DNA of 64,000 nt from Gyromitra esculenta (GCA_038503075.1 JBCAML010000023.1:372001-436000); one strand, 5' to 3'; positions 44,430 to 56,289 are shown, counted from the stretch's first letter. Made by a program: numbers and translations. Notes: generated from the letters alone by a model not told the origin.

Positions 44430-46016
44430 CTTGCTCCTATACATATGCCGATAGATATGCCGATTCTGACCAGTATTCAGCATAGAAAACTAGCAATTGC
44501 TGTTGGTGCTTCGCCACAACGATGCGAGCATTTCCTTGCTCTTCTGGATGGAAGGGTTGCCATACCAGTCGCTTTAGTCTACGATGTGAAAACACGCTGG
44601 AATTCAACGTTAGAGATGCGAGAGCGGGCTTCACGTATGCGCAAATATACGAAGGAATGGATTAAGCAATATCCGAGGTTCAAAGCCTTGTGGTCAACAC
44701 CATACGAGTGGAAGCAGGTATAAGAGTCCCTGAGTAGTAGTCTATTTAGTATCCCTTCCTAATATACAGTGGTAGGTGGAGTATGTGTTCGAAGTGCTGT
44801 CTCCTATCCGATTCTGGACCCTCTGGATGTCAAAATCTCACCGTATTACTGTCCATCGAGTATTTGAGGTCTACCAAAATATTTTTTGCCACATCGATCA
44901 TCAAAGAGAGAGGCTAGAGAACAAGAGAATGAAGTGGAAAATGGTTAGTAGAGCTGCACTGGATAAGGCCTTGGATAAGGCTAAGATTTATTATGGAAAA
45001 ATGGAGAATCCACAAGGCTTCTTGCTCAGCCTTGCTACCTGCCTCAATCCTTATCAAAAGCTTGAGCTCTATAAGGAATGGGATAGAGACGAAGGCAACG
45101 ATCCTAATGATGCAGGGTCATATACATAATACTACCGCCGCCAATTTATTGAATACTATAATAAACACTACGCCCCAAGCCTGCAGTTTCAAACCTCGAG
45201 GCCGCCACTAAAGCATGGACCAGCCATACCCCGGCGTATGGGTGTAGGCCGTTCCAAGCCACCCGCTGCTAGTAGTGATTCTATACCTACCACTGAAGCC
45301 ATTCAGTATATCGATTCCCCCATAGAGCCTGAGCCGCCTGAGCCCTATTCTACAAGCAACAAGCCTGACTGACCGCAGGGTCGATTTTATGAGTTGGATC
45401 TCTTAGGGTATTGGAGGTTTACCTGCGGGAGGATTCCAAATCTTGCGAGAATGGCAAGAGATATCCTTGCTGTTCCCGCTAATGGCGTAGGGGTAGAGTG
45501 GGTATTCAATATATCAAGAGATCTCCTGCAATACTGCCGGAACAGGATGCGCGGAGAGAGCATACGAACTTCAATGATAGTAAAGCATTATCAGCAGAGG
45601 GAGCTTACCGCTATCATAGAAACTGAGTCTGATATATCAGCGGAAGCAATACGCCTGGAGAAGCAGGCCCTAAATGCAGATCTCGAGCATTTCTTAGAGA
45701 AGCAAGAAGCATCCGGGGGTGCAGTATATATATCTGATGACGACAAAGATGCTAAGCAAGACACAGACTGGAGCTTTGTTGATGACAATGGGGAGAGAGC
45801 CTTCGATCAAGACCCATTATCAAATCTACCTCCTAAAACCATAGAATTGGCACAGGTATCAAAGGCGTATGTATCTGACAAACTGAAGCGGCAGTGGAGG
45901 GTAGGCAGTGAAGGGGAGGATGAGGATGAGGGGGAGGATGGGGGGGGGGATGAAGAAGAGGAGGAGCGGGAGCGGGAGGAGCAGGAGGAGCAGGAGCAGG
46001 AGGATGAGTAGGATGA
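44430..46016 (+). pseudogene. hAT transposase, N-terminus missing
   Basis: Cut-and-paste transposase of the hobo/Activator/Tam3 superfamily. Seen: PVALVYDVKTRWNSTLEM (the D.xTRWNS motif of the catalytic core, ~44566-44620), a helical insertion region, KPFLLSL-type segment FLLSLATCLNPYQKL, and the C-terminal dimerisation block YWRFTCGRIPNLARMARDIL followed by VEWVFNISRDL (~45405-45530). An acidic Glu/Asp/Gly tail follows to TAG 46009. Stops at 44722, ~45127 and ~45370 break the frame. The start is cut near 44415 where LINE L-D abuts. hAT-type MITEs are present in the window, but a link is not shown. Confidence 0.85.
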
Positions 46017-46439
46017 GGAGGATGAGGAGGAGGTTGAAGAATGGTCGGATAGGGATTCCTTCGTAGAAGGTGAATTGGAGGATATCCTAGCAGAGGAGGA
46101 TGGCCAGCAGCAGCATGAAGACGGAGTGAATGTAAGGGGCCTCCCGCCATCACTTTGATACATATAAATCTAACATGAAAAATAGCAATTAGGTACCGAG
46201 ATGCAACCACACTCCTGGAAAGGCAAGAGAGCAAGGAGGAACACTTGGGAGTCACAAAGAAAGGCCAAACGGAGTAGGGAGGGCACAGTTGGGTAGAGGG
46301 AGAAGGAATATATATATCTATAGTAAACGCTTATATACAGTAAATACTATTAATAAGAGCCTTTCTATGCCACAATAATAACCAATATCCATCAAAATAC
46401 ATACGCCATAAATACAGACGCCGTGACCATATATGCTCT

Positions 46440-46650
46440 GCTACGATAACAGCGGGGCCCCAATTCTACCCCATCGAAGGTAGGAAACAGCGGGGCCCCG
46501 TTTCCACCCCGTCGGAGGTAGAAATCAGCGAGGCACCAACGGGGTGGGGGCGGGTACAGGCAAGAATTATACCCCCGCCCCGCCCCGTTGCCCCGCCCCG
46601 AGCATTTGGGGCGAGGTAAAAACAGCAGGGCCCCGACCCCCCGTGACAAA
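46440..46650. repeat. GC-rich repeat resembling the hAT-like MITEs
   Basis: Blocks of GCGGGGCCCC and CCCCGCCCCG recur. The right edge (TAGTGTTTGTCACGGGG when inverted) is like the TAGTGTTAGTCTTGGGG end of the MITE family, but no matching left end or 8-bp duplication was found. Confidence 0.45.
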
Positions 46651-46651
46651 C

Positions 46652-47146
46652 ACTACTAATAAACACAGTATGCCAGCCCCAGCTTACCAGGTCAGCGATC
46701 AAGTCTTCATTTCAATGAAGAACATCAGAACCACTCTTAATGCTCGGAAACTGGACTGGAAATGGATGGAACCCTACCTGGTTAGAAAGATTGTGTCACC
46801 TTTCACCTATGAGATTGATCTTCCATCCTCGGTTAAGCACCACCCTGTCTTTCATGTTTCTTTGTTGAAACCTGCGGCCCATGATGCTCTCCCAGGCCAA
46901 GTTATCCGTCCACCTGTACCCATCCTTGTTAATGACCAAGAAGAATACTATATTGAGAAAATCTTGGACCAATAGACATACCATGGAAAACAACAGTATC
47001 TTGTCAAATGGACAGGCTATGCCCACCCTATTTGGGAACTCGCTGAAGACCTCGAAGATACCTCGGCACTTGATACGTTTTTGGCTACTTTGGCGCCAGT
47101 TGCTCCTAGTGTTAGCAAGAGCTCAGGCTTAAAGGAGGGAGCTACT
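46652..47146 (+). pseudogene. Integrase C-terminus and chromodomain, gypsy element 3
   Basis: Matches element 2 from PAPAYQVSDQVFISMKNIRT through VKHHPVFHVSLLKP to a chromodomain YYIEKILDQ..YLVKWTGYAHPIWELAEDL. A TAG replaces an arginine codon inside the chromodomain (~46974). A polypurine-like AAAGGAGGGAGC precedes the LTR. Confidence 0.9.
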
Positions 47147-47199
47147 TTCACAGATAGAACCGGGTAATGGGTTAGGGTTCGGTTAATGGTTGTAACATG

Positions 47200-49189
47200 T
47201 TTTTTTTTTTTTTTTGTTTAAATCATTTGATTATTGTTTCTAGGTACAAAACCGCTTATGCAACACAAAGGTTATGAAGTCAAAAAACCTATCCCCACCA
47301 AATAAACACCCTTATCCGCCTGGGTAACAAGAGAGAACACAAAGGAAAAGCAAACCAAATACTTCCAACAGAACAAGACGATGTTCCTGCAGTAAACGAC
47401 TTAACAGTGCAGGGGAAATTGACAACAAATGCCAGTGAGAGTAAAGAGACTTGCAAGCAACAGCTAAAAACCATGAGAAAAAATAGAAGAAAGTCCACAG
47501 TAAAGCCACAATGGAAGTGAAGAGCAGCCAGGAAAAATTCCAATCAAAGTTAGTTAGGGTTGAGCGAGTATAAGTAAAATGGCCTAAAGGTCCATCTGGT
47601 CATCTGCCGGAGGGGGCGGTGAGGCTTTAGAAGGGCGTGATGGGCAGCTGTTCAGGTGTGACTCAGGGGGTCCGTCGCAGTTAACACACTAGACAAGAGT
47701 GTGAGAACAGGGGCGGCCTTTAGTTGAACAAGAGAGTGTGGGGCAGCTATGAGCTGCAGTGGGGAGGAGTCCAACACACCAGCGACAGCATGGTTGATTG
47801 GGGCATTTGTTTGTGTGGTGCCCAAATTTGTGGCATTGGGAACACTGGGTGGAGGGTCCGAAGCGGAGCTTGCGTTCGGATCTAACAGTGGTGGAGAAGG
47901 CAGATAAGCGAGTGCGATTGGCGATTTCATTAGCTTTGGGGCCGGAGAGTGTGATAACAATTGAGGAAACTGTTTTCCCTCTTCATTTTTCAGGTAGAGT
48001 GAGCCATCTGGGGGGGATGTCCATGATAAGGCCAGGGTTGAAGTTGCAGAGTTCTTGCTGAATGGCAGAGGGCTCCATAGAGGTGGGAATACCATGTACA
48101 ACAAGTTGGTGTAATGGTTCGTCAAGGTGTAGGGAGCGAGCTCCTGGGATTAGGTGGAGAAATTGGCCAACTTTCCTGTAATGGGTGTTGGCAAACATGT
48201 TGTTCATGACCGTCAACGACACATTTTGAGAATGTGTGTCTATTGCCACAGACTGGATAGTGATGGAACCAATGGCAGAGTTAAGTTTATCTCTGAGTTC
48301 CGTGGGTGATCCTTGAGAAAGGGGAGAGCCATCGCGTTTGACAATCAAACAGCGAGTGCGCATGGTGGGAGATGTTGAGGGAGAGGAAGATGAAATCTTA
48401 GGGGCAGGTGCGTTCGCAGCCTGTTTGGCCTTTGCTGGTTGGGGCTTTCTCTTGGGTTTGCTGGCGGCCACCTGGGCCCATTGCAAAGGCTTTGGGGCAG
48501 GAGGAGCAGGAATTGCAGCAGCAGGTGCAGGAGGAGGAGGAGCACCGAATGGTGCAGGTGGTGCTGAGGGCGCTGCTTTCCCTACTGTGAGAAGGTGCAT
48601 GCGCTCTTGTTTACTCAGAGTTGGTGACTCTGGAAACATATCAGGGAGAGGTGCTGGACTCTTAGCAGCCTCTTTCAGTAGGGTGACCTCGCTTTGTAGA
48701 TGCTGGATCATGCTAAGAAGGGAAGTGAAGTGGGTGAGGTTCAGTTCGTCAGCCTTTGTAAAGCACTGGCTAACTGTCTTTAGGGTCATGGGTGCTCCTG
48801 TTATCCGGTTGTCCTTGTTTCGGATTAACTTAATCCAGTCTGTAGGGTGGGAAAAGACAGGTGGTGATGGAGGAGAGGTGTCGGCTCTCTGCCGTTTCGC
48901 TGGTGAGGGGGTTCTTGGTTCCGCCATGGCAGTTGCGGAGGAAGCAGGAGTGGTCGAGGCTTCGCCTCTTTGGAGAGAGGGGAAGAGAGGTGTAAAGATT
49001 CTGGCTGTGTCTTCTGAAGACATGCGATCAGAGTGGTGTTGTTAAAACAAGGATCCAACTTGTTTTTATGAGCGGGGTAATGGAATGAAGCTGAAGTGCT
49101 AAAGACTTTTGGCTGTGTGTAACGCCGTTGCAACGCAAAAGGTGGTGGTGAACTTTCAATCGGAGAGGTTGTAGCGGGGACGAAGGATG
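47200..49189 (-). mobile_element. ORF1-only LINE (half-LINE) copy 2
   Basis: 1990 bp with T-run at 47200 and 5' end at 49189. The 15-bp repeat AATGGTTGTAACATG flanks it (47185-47199 and 49190-49204). It is full-length relative to the other copies and inserted in a gypsy LTR. Confidence 0.95.
47600..49023 (-). pseudogene. LINE ORF1 of half-LINE copy 2 (two stops)
   Basis: Same protein as copy 1, starting MSSEDTARIFTPLFPSL. It is open to TGA at ~47983, where copy 1 has CGA (PEK-R-RGKT), then continues in frame through the three zinc knuckles with one more stop (TAG, AAG in copy 1, ~47692) to the common end ADDQMDL. Both changes are single substitutions; there is no indel. Confidence 0.88.
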
Positions 49190-49384
49190 AATGGTTGTAA
49201 CATGTACGAATGGTTGTATAATCCTTTTGTTGTTTCGGTTTTCTTTCGGTTATAATTCTTGGCACAGGAAAGCGGGGTATTTAAGTGATGGATTTCGGTC
49301 ATTTGTGTTGTTCTTCTTCTTATTTCCTTAAGCAACGTTCTCGTTTACCTTCTTCTGTATTGTTTGAATACTATCTCGGAGATT

Positions 49385-49735
49385 TCCTGTGCTGTAAAAA
49401 GTACTGGTCTTACACATGCTACTAAACTTCCAACATATAAAAAAAACCCCTACAGCTTTCCCAACGAAGCTTTCGAACTGTCAACATATTAAAAAGAAAA
49501 CCCTCCAGTAGCTCCTAAAGGCTTTCCCCAAGATACTTCTGACCTACAAAAATATTAACCTAAAATCTGAAAATTCTTTCCGTAAGACATTGACTGACTT
49601 TGTAAAAAAACCCAAAAGCAATCAATCTTCCTCAATTTCTTCCACAACATATTCCCCTACATGATTGTTCTGCATATCTTCAGCAGAGCAAGTAATGCAA
49701 CTCCTTGGACTTGCAGTGTTAGTAATCCTTGTAGG
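49385..49735. other. AT-rich sequence without recognised features
   Basis: Nothing recognised on either strand between the truncated LTR and the next solo LTR. Confidence 0.45.
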
Positions 49736-50145
49736 TCTCACGGTTAGGTCCCTCACTAAGCTCCACAGTATTCCCGAAGATGAGCAGTGCTACTTGAGTA
49801 AAGAATCTAACACGTTCAACAAGTGCAATGTTTCTACAGGTCCTACGTAGGGGTTTAACTCAAGGCAAGTTAAGGGCAAAGACGAGGACAGCAACAGCGA
49901 GGGTTCTCAGGGAGAACCAAAGTAGTATTTGAATAATACAGGTAGAAGTGAAACGAGAACGTTGCTTAAAGAAAGAAAGAAGAACAACAGTAGTCCCAAT
50001 AAACCCGTTCCTTTTATACCCCACTTTCCTACCGTGACTCATAACCGAAAAGTAACCGAAAAACAAAGACTTTATCCTTCGACCATAGTAACTCATTGCA
50101 ACCCGTGGACTAACCCTAACCCATCATTCGACCTCATCCGTAAAA
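49736..50145 (-). repeat. Solo LTR, family A (TSD GTAGG)
   Basis: 410 bp with ends TCTCACGG and CCGTAAAA. GTAGG lies at 49731-49735 and 50146-50150. Confidence 0.93.
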
Positions 50146-50556
50146 GTAGGTGTTCCTTGGATATCCAGAAGTCTTTCAAAGCTTCTGCGAGAGTGCTATC
50201 ATCCACCATCAGGGCTGCAACAGGCACAGTTTCCACATAGCCGTCTGATCTCTAAATCTTTGCAGTTGACAACAATAGAATTTAGATACACTAGTAACAT
50301 ACCAGGTCCTGTAAATTACTTCTGATCAGCTCCATTGTGCCCTCCTGATTTCTTTTGCTGGGACTTTTCTAAGTGTTCATAATACAAGTGAAAGTTGCTG
50401 GCGCCCTCTTGAGAGTCCATTAAGCTTATGTCACTACTCTCTCTGCTTTTGCTTTGCTCTCGATGACACCTTCATTTCCCCCCTTTAAGCTCTCCAGCTT
50501 GACATAGATACCGGAGCACCAGGCACACAGATAGTGGTATATCCTTGTAGTGACAA
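50146..50556. other. Sequence resembling upstream parts of repeat X, no gene
   Basis: Contains GAGTGCTATCATCCACC and CCCCTTTAAGCTC-type blocks reminiscent of the leader region of repeat X, but no alignment I can defend. No ORF. Confidence 0.3.
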
Positions 50557-50966
50557 TCTCAAGGAGCGAGGTTCTTGTTAAGCTCTTCGGTATCCCCAAA
50601 GATGTTCAGAGCTACTCAACAAGAAACAAGTGACAGGAGAAGAGCGAAGATTCCACAGGCTCTACATGTGTGTTGAGTCAAGGCGACTCGTGGGCAGCGA
50701 CAGCGAAGGTTTGCGAGATGCAACCGTGGTTTGTATTGGTAAAGATACAAAGAGTGTACAATAGCAGACGTTGCTTAAGGGAAGAAGAAGAAAAAGTACA
50801 ACAAGAGGGGAAAGCCCTTCGTTTATATACCCATATTCCATCCCTTCGATGACAAACATATGACTCATGGTAAAGAAAACCAAAGGAAGTATAACGAACA
50901 ACAACAAAGTAAAAACAACCAAACACCCATATAATTAACCTCGCAACCGAACAGCTATCCATGAAA
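50557..50966 (-). repeat. Solo LTR, family B (TSD GACAA)
   Basis: 410 bp with ends TCTCAAGG and CCATGAAA. GACAA lies at 50552-50556 and 50967-50971. Confidence 0.95.
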
Positions 50967-51223
50967 GACAAGGCAAATAAGAACCAGAATTATTATTCCG
51001 AAAAACTCTGGATTCCAAGAGCCCATCAGCTTGACCCCCAGGAAATATTTGGTGTATATAATCTCCGCAATTCCCAGTGCTCAGAAGCAACCATCAGCAA
51101 AAACCTGACTGCTCTTGGACCCATGGGCAAGCGCCCATGTGTACTCCCCAAATCCTGTGCGCCTATATGCATCCAAGTATGTTAATACCCCTAGGACATT
51201 ACTACTATTGCACAATAGCACAT
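50967..51223 (+). other. Short open stretch, possibly a helix-turn-helix fragment
   Basis: The frame from 50961 to 51185 contains QCSEATISKNLTALGPMGKR, which could be the end of a helix-turn-helix of a Tc1-type transposase. The frame start lies in the LTR, so only 50967-51185 is genuine. Weak. Confidence 0.25.
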
Positions 51224-51237
51224 CTATTTGTGCCTAG

Positions 51238-53251
51238 TTTTTTTTTTTTTTTTTTGTTTAAATCATTTGATTGTTGTTTCTAGGTACAAAACCGCTTATA
51301 CAACACGAAGGTTATGAAGTCAAAAAACCTATCCCCACCAAATAAACACCCTTATCCGCCTGGGTAACAAAAGAGAACACAAAGGAAAAAGCGAACCTAG
51401 TACTTCCAAGAGAACGACGATGTTCCTGCGATAAAACGACTTAAGAGTGCAAGGAAAGTTGACAGCATATGCCTATGAAAGTAAAGAAACTTGCAAACAA
51501 CGGCCAAAGAAACAATGAGAAACCATAGAAGAAAGTCCATAGTAAAGCCACAATGGAAGAGGAGAGTAGCCAGGAGAAGTTTTCCAATCAAAGTTAATAG
51601 GGGTTGGGGAAGTATCGGTAAAGTGACCTTAAAGGTCCATCTGGTCATCTGCCGGAGGGGGCGGTGAAGCCTTTGAAGGGCGTGATGGGCAGCTGTTCAG
51701 GTGTGACTCATGGGGTCCGTCGCAGTTGACACACTTAACAAGAGTGTGAGAGCAAGGACGGCCTTTGATTGAGCAGGTGAGGGTGGGGCAGGTATGAGCT
51801 GCAGTAGGATGAAGTCCAACATACCAGCGGCAGCATGGTTGGTTGGGACATTTGTTTGTGTGGTGTCCAAATTTGTGACATTGGGAACACTGGGTAGAGG
51901 GTCCAAAACGGAGTTAGCGTTCAGCTCGGACAGTGGTGGAGAAGGCAGAAAGGCGAGTTCGATTGGCGATTTCATTAGCTTTGGGGCCAGAGAGTGTGAT
52001 AACAATTGAGGAAACAGTCTTCCCTCTTCGTTTTTCAGGTAGTGTAAGCCATCTTGGGGGTGTATCCATAGTGAGGCCAGGGTTGAAGTTGCAGAGCTCT
52101 TGCTGAATAGCAGAGGGCTCCATGGAGGTGGGAATACAACAAGTTGGTGCAATGGTTCGTCAAGGTGTAGGGAGTGAGCTCCTGGGATTAGGTGGAGAAA
52201 TTGGCCAACTTTTCTGTTGTGGGTGTTGGCAAACATGTTGTTCATGACCGTTAACAACACATTCTGGGAATGTGTGTCTATTGCCACAGATTGGATGGTG
52301 ATGGAACCGATGGCATAGTTCAGTTTGTCTCTGAGTTCCGTGGGTGTCCCTTGAGTGAGGGGAGTGCCATCGCGTTTGACAATCAAACGGCGTGCGCGCA
52401 TGGTGGGAGTGATGGTGGGAGGGGAGACATGAGTCTTAGGGGCAGGTGCAGAGGGAGCCTGTTTGGTCTTTGTTGGTTGGGCTTTTCTCTTGGGTTTGCT
52501 GGCCGCCACCTGAGCCCATTGCAAGGGCTTTGGGGCAGGAGGAGGTGCTGGGATAGCAATAACAGGAGCAGGAGGAAGAGGTGCACTAGGTGCAGGTGGT
52601 TCTGACAGCACTGCCTTCCCTAATGTGAGGAGTAGGTGGTCACGCTCTAGTTTGCTCATAGTCCGAGACTCTGGAATCATGTCTGGGAGAGGTGCAGGAG
52701 CTGGTTTGCTTGCTGCTTCCTTGAGGGTGGTGATTTCGCCTTGTAGATGCTGTATCATGTCAAGGAGTTTTTGGAAGTGGAGGAGGTTGAACTTGTCAGC
52801 TCTGGCTAGAGCGTTGCAAACATCAAACCCAAACACTGCTTTACTGCCAAGGTGAGTGGTAATGGCCTCTCCTGGTTTATTCCAGAGGCCCGCCCAGTGG
52901 GTTGGCTTTCTGAAAACAGGAGGGGATGGGGGAGAGGTGTCAGCTCTCTGTCTTTTCAATGGTGAGGGGGTTCGTGGTTCCGCCGCGGATGAAGAGGAGG
53001 AGGCAACAAATGGATTTGGAGTTCCCTCAACTTGGTGATGGGGAGATATGGGTGTGAACATGTTGCTTTTACCTTTGGGAGGCATTGGGACCGTGGGATG
53101 TTGTGTAAACGATGATCCAAATCGTTTGTAAAAGAGGGGTTGTGAAATGAAGCCGAAGTGCTAGAGACTTTTGGCTGTGTGTAACGCCGTTGCGACGCAA
53201 AAGGTGGTGGTGAACTTTCAATCGAAGAGGTTGTAGCGGGGACGGAGGGTG
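51238..53251 (-). mobile_element. ORF1-only LINE (half-LINE) copy 3
   Basis: 2014 bp with T-run 51238-51256 and 5' end CACCCTCCGTCCCC at 53251. The 14-bp repeat CTATTTGTGCCTAG flanks it (51224-51237 and 53252-53265). It is the most diverged of the three in the N-terminal half of ORF1. Confidence 0.95.
51636..53085 (-). pseudogene. LINE ORF1 of half-LINE copy 3 (frameshifted)
   Basis: Starts MPPKGKSNMFTPISPHHQ, then shares SPLKRQRADTSPPSPPVF, the Ala/Pro linker, KPLQWAQVAASKPKRK and VMNNMFANTHNRKVGQFLHL with the other copies. A 5-nt deletion near 52138 shifts the frame. The zinc-knuckle part follows in the other frame (about 52123-51640) with one stop at ~51916. The long open reading past the deletion is an artefact of the shifted frame. 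End motif ADDQMDL is the same as in copy 2. Confidence 0.85.
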
Positions 53252-53469
53252 CTATTTGTGCCTAGTACGTCTGTATGCCTAATATGCTGCCCAAATCAGT
53301 ACCAAGAAAGTCAGTATGCCTTGTATGCCCATATTGCTGCTCAAGTGCTCGACCAATAGTACGTTCAATACGTGGATACACTGATATGCCCATATGCCCA
53401 TAAGGCAATGATCTTTGCATCAACTTCCTCTAGAACAGCATGTCCAGTTCCTCCAGTACACCCATACAT

Positions 53470-54229
53470 CTGTAACAGGTGTAGTTCTACTGCTCTGTAA
53501 GGGGAATAGGTATAGGAATATGGCCGTCGCAAATACTACAATCAGGTTGAGATGTTAAGAGTATTTTCATGTAAGGTACTCAATAATCTGAAGGGTTCTC
53601 CTAAGTAGTATTTTGCTTTTTTCTTTTGAAGACTGGAGGAAAAAGCAACAGGTTAAGTGGTCAAGCACTATCTGTATAGTGCTGCTGACCCTCCTTCCTC
53701 ATTTAGTTCTACTCTGCTGGGGGCCGTCAAGACCCTGGGAACATGCCAAGCTATTGTGGGAGCGGCACCTCACGATTCAGCCACTGATCACATAGGCACT
53801 CTCCAGCACACCTTGGTCGTTCTCTCCTGTTAGACTTTTTAGACCTGCCAGCTGCATGCCATGCCTATGCTGGATGCAGGAATTGGCGCTGATCAGTCTG
53901 CTGTTGCATGTGAGGTGTCCTGCACTTAATAGATTCCCGATTGCCATGCCAATGGCTCTGGGCCGCTGGTACATGCACAGATGGATTGGGAACGCCACCA
54001 CAGGAGCTTCCTGTGTTTGGTATCACCGGAAATATATCATTGGCTCTTCAGATAATGTTATTCTTACTGATTCCACTTCATCGGCACAGCAATGTAGCAC
54101 GTGTCGTTCAGAATGAGGTAGCTACACCACTCATGCTGATCCTTACAACCTCTCTTCTTGCCAGGTACTATTATGCTTAACTGCTGGTAATAGTTATGTA
54201 GATCTGTTACTCCCCAGGAAGCTCTTTAT
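53470..54229 (+). repeat. Dispersed repeat R, copy 2
   Basis: Starts CTGTAACAGGTGTAGTTCTAC (53470-53490) and ends near AGATCTGTTAC. It is uninterrupted and shows the empty site GATGTTAAGAG that in copy 1 holds the TA-flanked element. Non-coding. Confidence 0.8.
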
Positions 54230-54237
54230 GGTGCCAG

Positions 54238-54489
54238 TAGTGTTAGTTTTGGAGTGGGGAGGGGCGGTCTGTGCACACCATTGGGGTGGGGCAAAAGTAA
54301 ATTGTCCGCCCCATTAACCTACATTAATATATGTTATTCAATGGGGCCCAGAAAGGGGCCCGCCACTTTTGCCCTTACGAGGTGGAGCAGAGGCCAATAT
54401 TATTGCCACACCTCATCGATGGGGTGGTATGAAGATGGTCCGCCCCTCCCCGCCCTGCCCCACCCCGCCCCACCTCAAGACCTTTGCTA
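54238..54489. mobile_element. GC-rich hAT-like MITE, copy 3 (inverted)
   Basis: 252 bp with ends TAGTGTTAGTTTTGGAG and, inverted, TAGCAAAGGTCTTGAGG. Flanks GGTGCCAG and GACGCCTG match at 5 of 8, so it is older or coincidental. Inside are CATTAACCTACATTAATATA and GGGGCCC as in the other copies. Confidence 0.75.
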
Positions 54490-54924
54490 GACGCCTGCTT
54501 GGCAGCAGGATTGGCACTCTAGCGAGCCCTATATTCATCCCCACAAGAGGTTTATGTGTCCCAGTTGGTCCTGGACCGCCACAGACCTCATGGACCCTTT
54601 GCTCTTATGTCTGCATCAATGGAGAGGGAATAACTTATTGACCTCAACACATGATTCCTAGACCTTGGCATGGGGGTTGTGGGCCTCTGCTGCCTACCCT
54701 GGACCATCATCCCACTGTTTTTGACGTCCCAGAGCTCCAGGCAGCAGACTGGGAACACTCCTTGGGTGTATACTTCACCTAATGCTACTTAGTCTGCTTT
54801 GCTCAGGTAAATGCTTTATATTCGGTTTATTCTATGTATCTGTTCTACACTATATTCCTATGGTACGCTTTATAGCTATGCTTGACATACAATGGCCCAT
54901 TACAACAATGAGAGCATGGCCTCC

Positions 54925-55690
54925 CCAGCAAATGCCAGACAGTGAGAGCGAGACCCCCCAATCAAGCTCAGGGCAGCTGCTGTGAGACCTAGAGAGCACA
55001 GAGCTCTAGTTCTCATCCCCCAAGCAAGCTGCAGGCAGCGCGAGCGATGCCATCCTAGCACGTTGCAGGCAATGGGAGCGAGACCTCCTAAATCACATCT
55101 GTGTGCCCTTCGAAGCAAGTTCCAAGCAGCGAGAGTGAGACCTACAATGTAAGCTCCAGGTTGAGTGTACAAGACCTCCTAAAGTACGTCAGCAAGCACT
55201 CCCCAGCAGGCTCCAGGCAGCAAAAGAGAGGCCTTCTAAATCATGTCAGCAAGACCTCCCCAAGGAAGCTCCATGTGTGAGAGAGAGGCCTCTCTAGCAA
55301 GCAGGAGGCCGCGAGAGTGTGACATCTAAAGCAAGCATCAGCCAGCGCAAACAAGGCCTCCTAAAGGATGGTAGCATGACCTCCAAATCAATCTCCATGC
55401 AGTGAGATAGAGGCCTGCTAAATCATGTCAGCTAGACCTCCAAAGCAAGCTCCTAATAGCGAGCTCTAGACCCCAAATGTGAGCATCTAGCAGCAAGAGC
55501 CAGACCTGCTAAGCGAGATCTAGGCAGCGAGTGCAAGACCTCCTAAATTGCGTCAGCAAGAACTTGTCAATCATGTCAGCAAGACCCCCCAAGCAGCTTG
55601 AGCTAGACCACCAAAGTAAGCTCTAGGCAGCGAGAGCGAGTTCTGCAAAACAGCAAGAACGAGACCACAAAGCAGAGGGAACAAGGCCTG
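54925..55690. repeat. Degenerate minisatellite, ~50-bp units
   Basis: Recurring blocks AGCAAGCTCCAGGCAGCGAG, GAGCGAGACCTCCTAAA and TCATGTCAGCAAGACCTCC occur about 14 times with irregular length. No coding capacity. Confidence 0.75.
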
Positions 55691-55699
55691 CAAAGTAGC

Positions 55700-56284
55700 G
55701 GGAATGTGACTTGCAATGCATTCAAAGGCAAGCCCTACAAGACATGCATATTAGCAAGAGCTTGCCAGTTGGTAAAGCAGAGAACAGGGGGTGGCAGGTA
55801 TGGGAGGTGGAAAGGAATAGGGGTAGGTAGTAGGTATATTGAGGGGGTGGTAGGTACAGGTGGTAGGAAGGAATTGGGGGCAGGATAGGAGAAGGGATAG
55901 GGGTTGCAAGAGAAGCACAAAAAATCACTAAGTTCCTAGGGTCCGGGTTGGAAAGTTGCACTGAGAGCATGGCTCTGAAGCACAAGGAGATCCACAAGGG
56001 TCCACAGCTTGCCTTACCTGATCCACAGCGGGCCACGAGCTTATGTGGGAGGTTCAGCAAGTTCTACAGACCCTCCCTGGCTAAAGCACCCAATCCAAGA
56101 GCGTTGAGACAACACCATATGCGACAGGAGCAGTGGTGGACTGGGTAGCATATGCGTAACCCCTGGCTAGTGCGCGTGGAAGACAAAAGATTTTGCTGAT
56201 TTGGTGCCTGCTTGGCAACAGGATCAGCAGCAGGATCAACGCCCCTTGAAAGCTCTATATGGCTCCTGCTCAACAGAGAGATCA
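55700..56284. other. Non-coding sequence after the minisatellite
   Basis: Holds G/T-rich tracts (GGTAGGTA, 55795-55910) and a block TCCTAGGGTCCGGGTTGG similar to TCCCTAGGGTCAGGGTT in the TA-flanked element near 19580. No gene seen. Confidence 0.4.
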
Positions 56285-56289
56285 GCCAC

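Larger units (their letters stand above)
46652..49379 (+). mobile_element. Gypsy element 3, 3' fragment only
   Basis: The integrase C-terminus and chromodomain (46652-47146) are followed by a truncated family A LTR (47147-49379), which holds a half-LINE (47200-49189). Both ends of the fragment are abrupt: the GC-rich repeat lies on the left, and the LTR stops at ...CTATCTCGG on the right. Confidence 0.88.
47147..49379 (+). repeat. Truncated family A LTR, split by a half-LINE
   Basis: TTTCACAG at 47147. The TATA-like GGGTATTTAAG (~49275) and CCTTAAGCAACG (~49327) follow the insertion. U5 is missing after 49379. Confidence 0.88.

Noticed and set aside
46440..46650. Fourth copy of the GC-rich hAT-like MITE
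   Set aside because: Only one end resembles the family and no 8-bp duplication was found; kept as a low-confidence repeat only.
48338..49045. 235-codon plus-strand ORF over the half-LINE ORF1 (also 41908-42351)
   Set aside because: Antisense to the Ala/Pro-rich ORF1; Gly/Ala-rich with no start context or conservation of its own.
51697..52138. Long C-terminal extension of half-LINE copy 3 ORF1 in the shifted frame
   Set aside because: After the 5-nt deletion the zinc knuckles read in another frame; the open extension is accidental.
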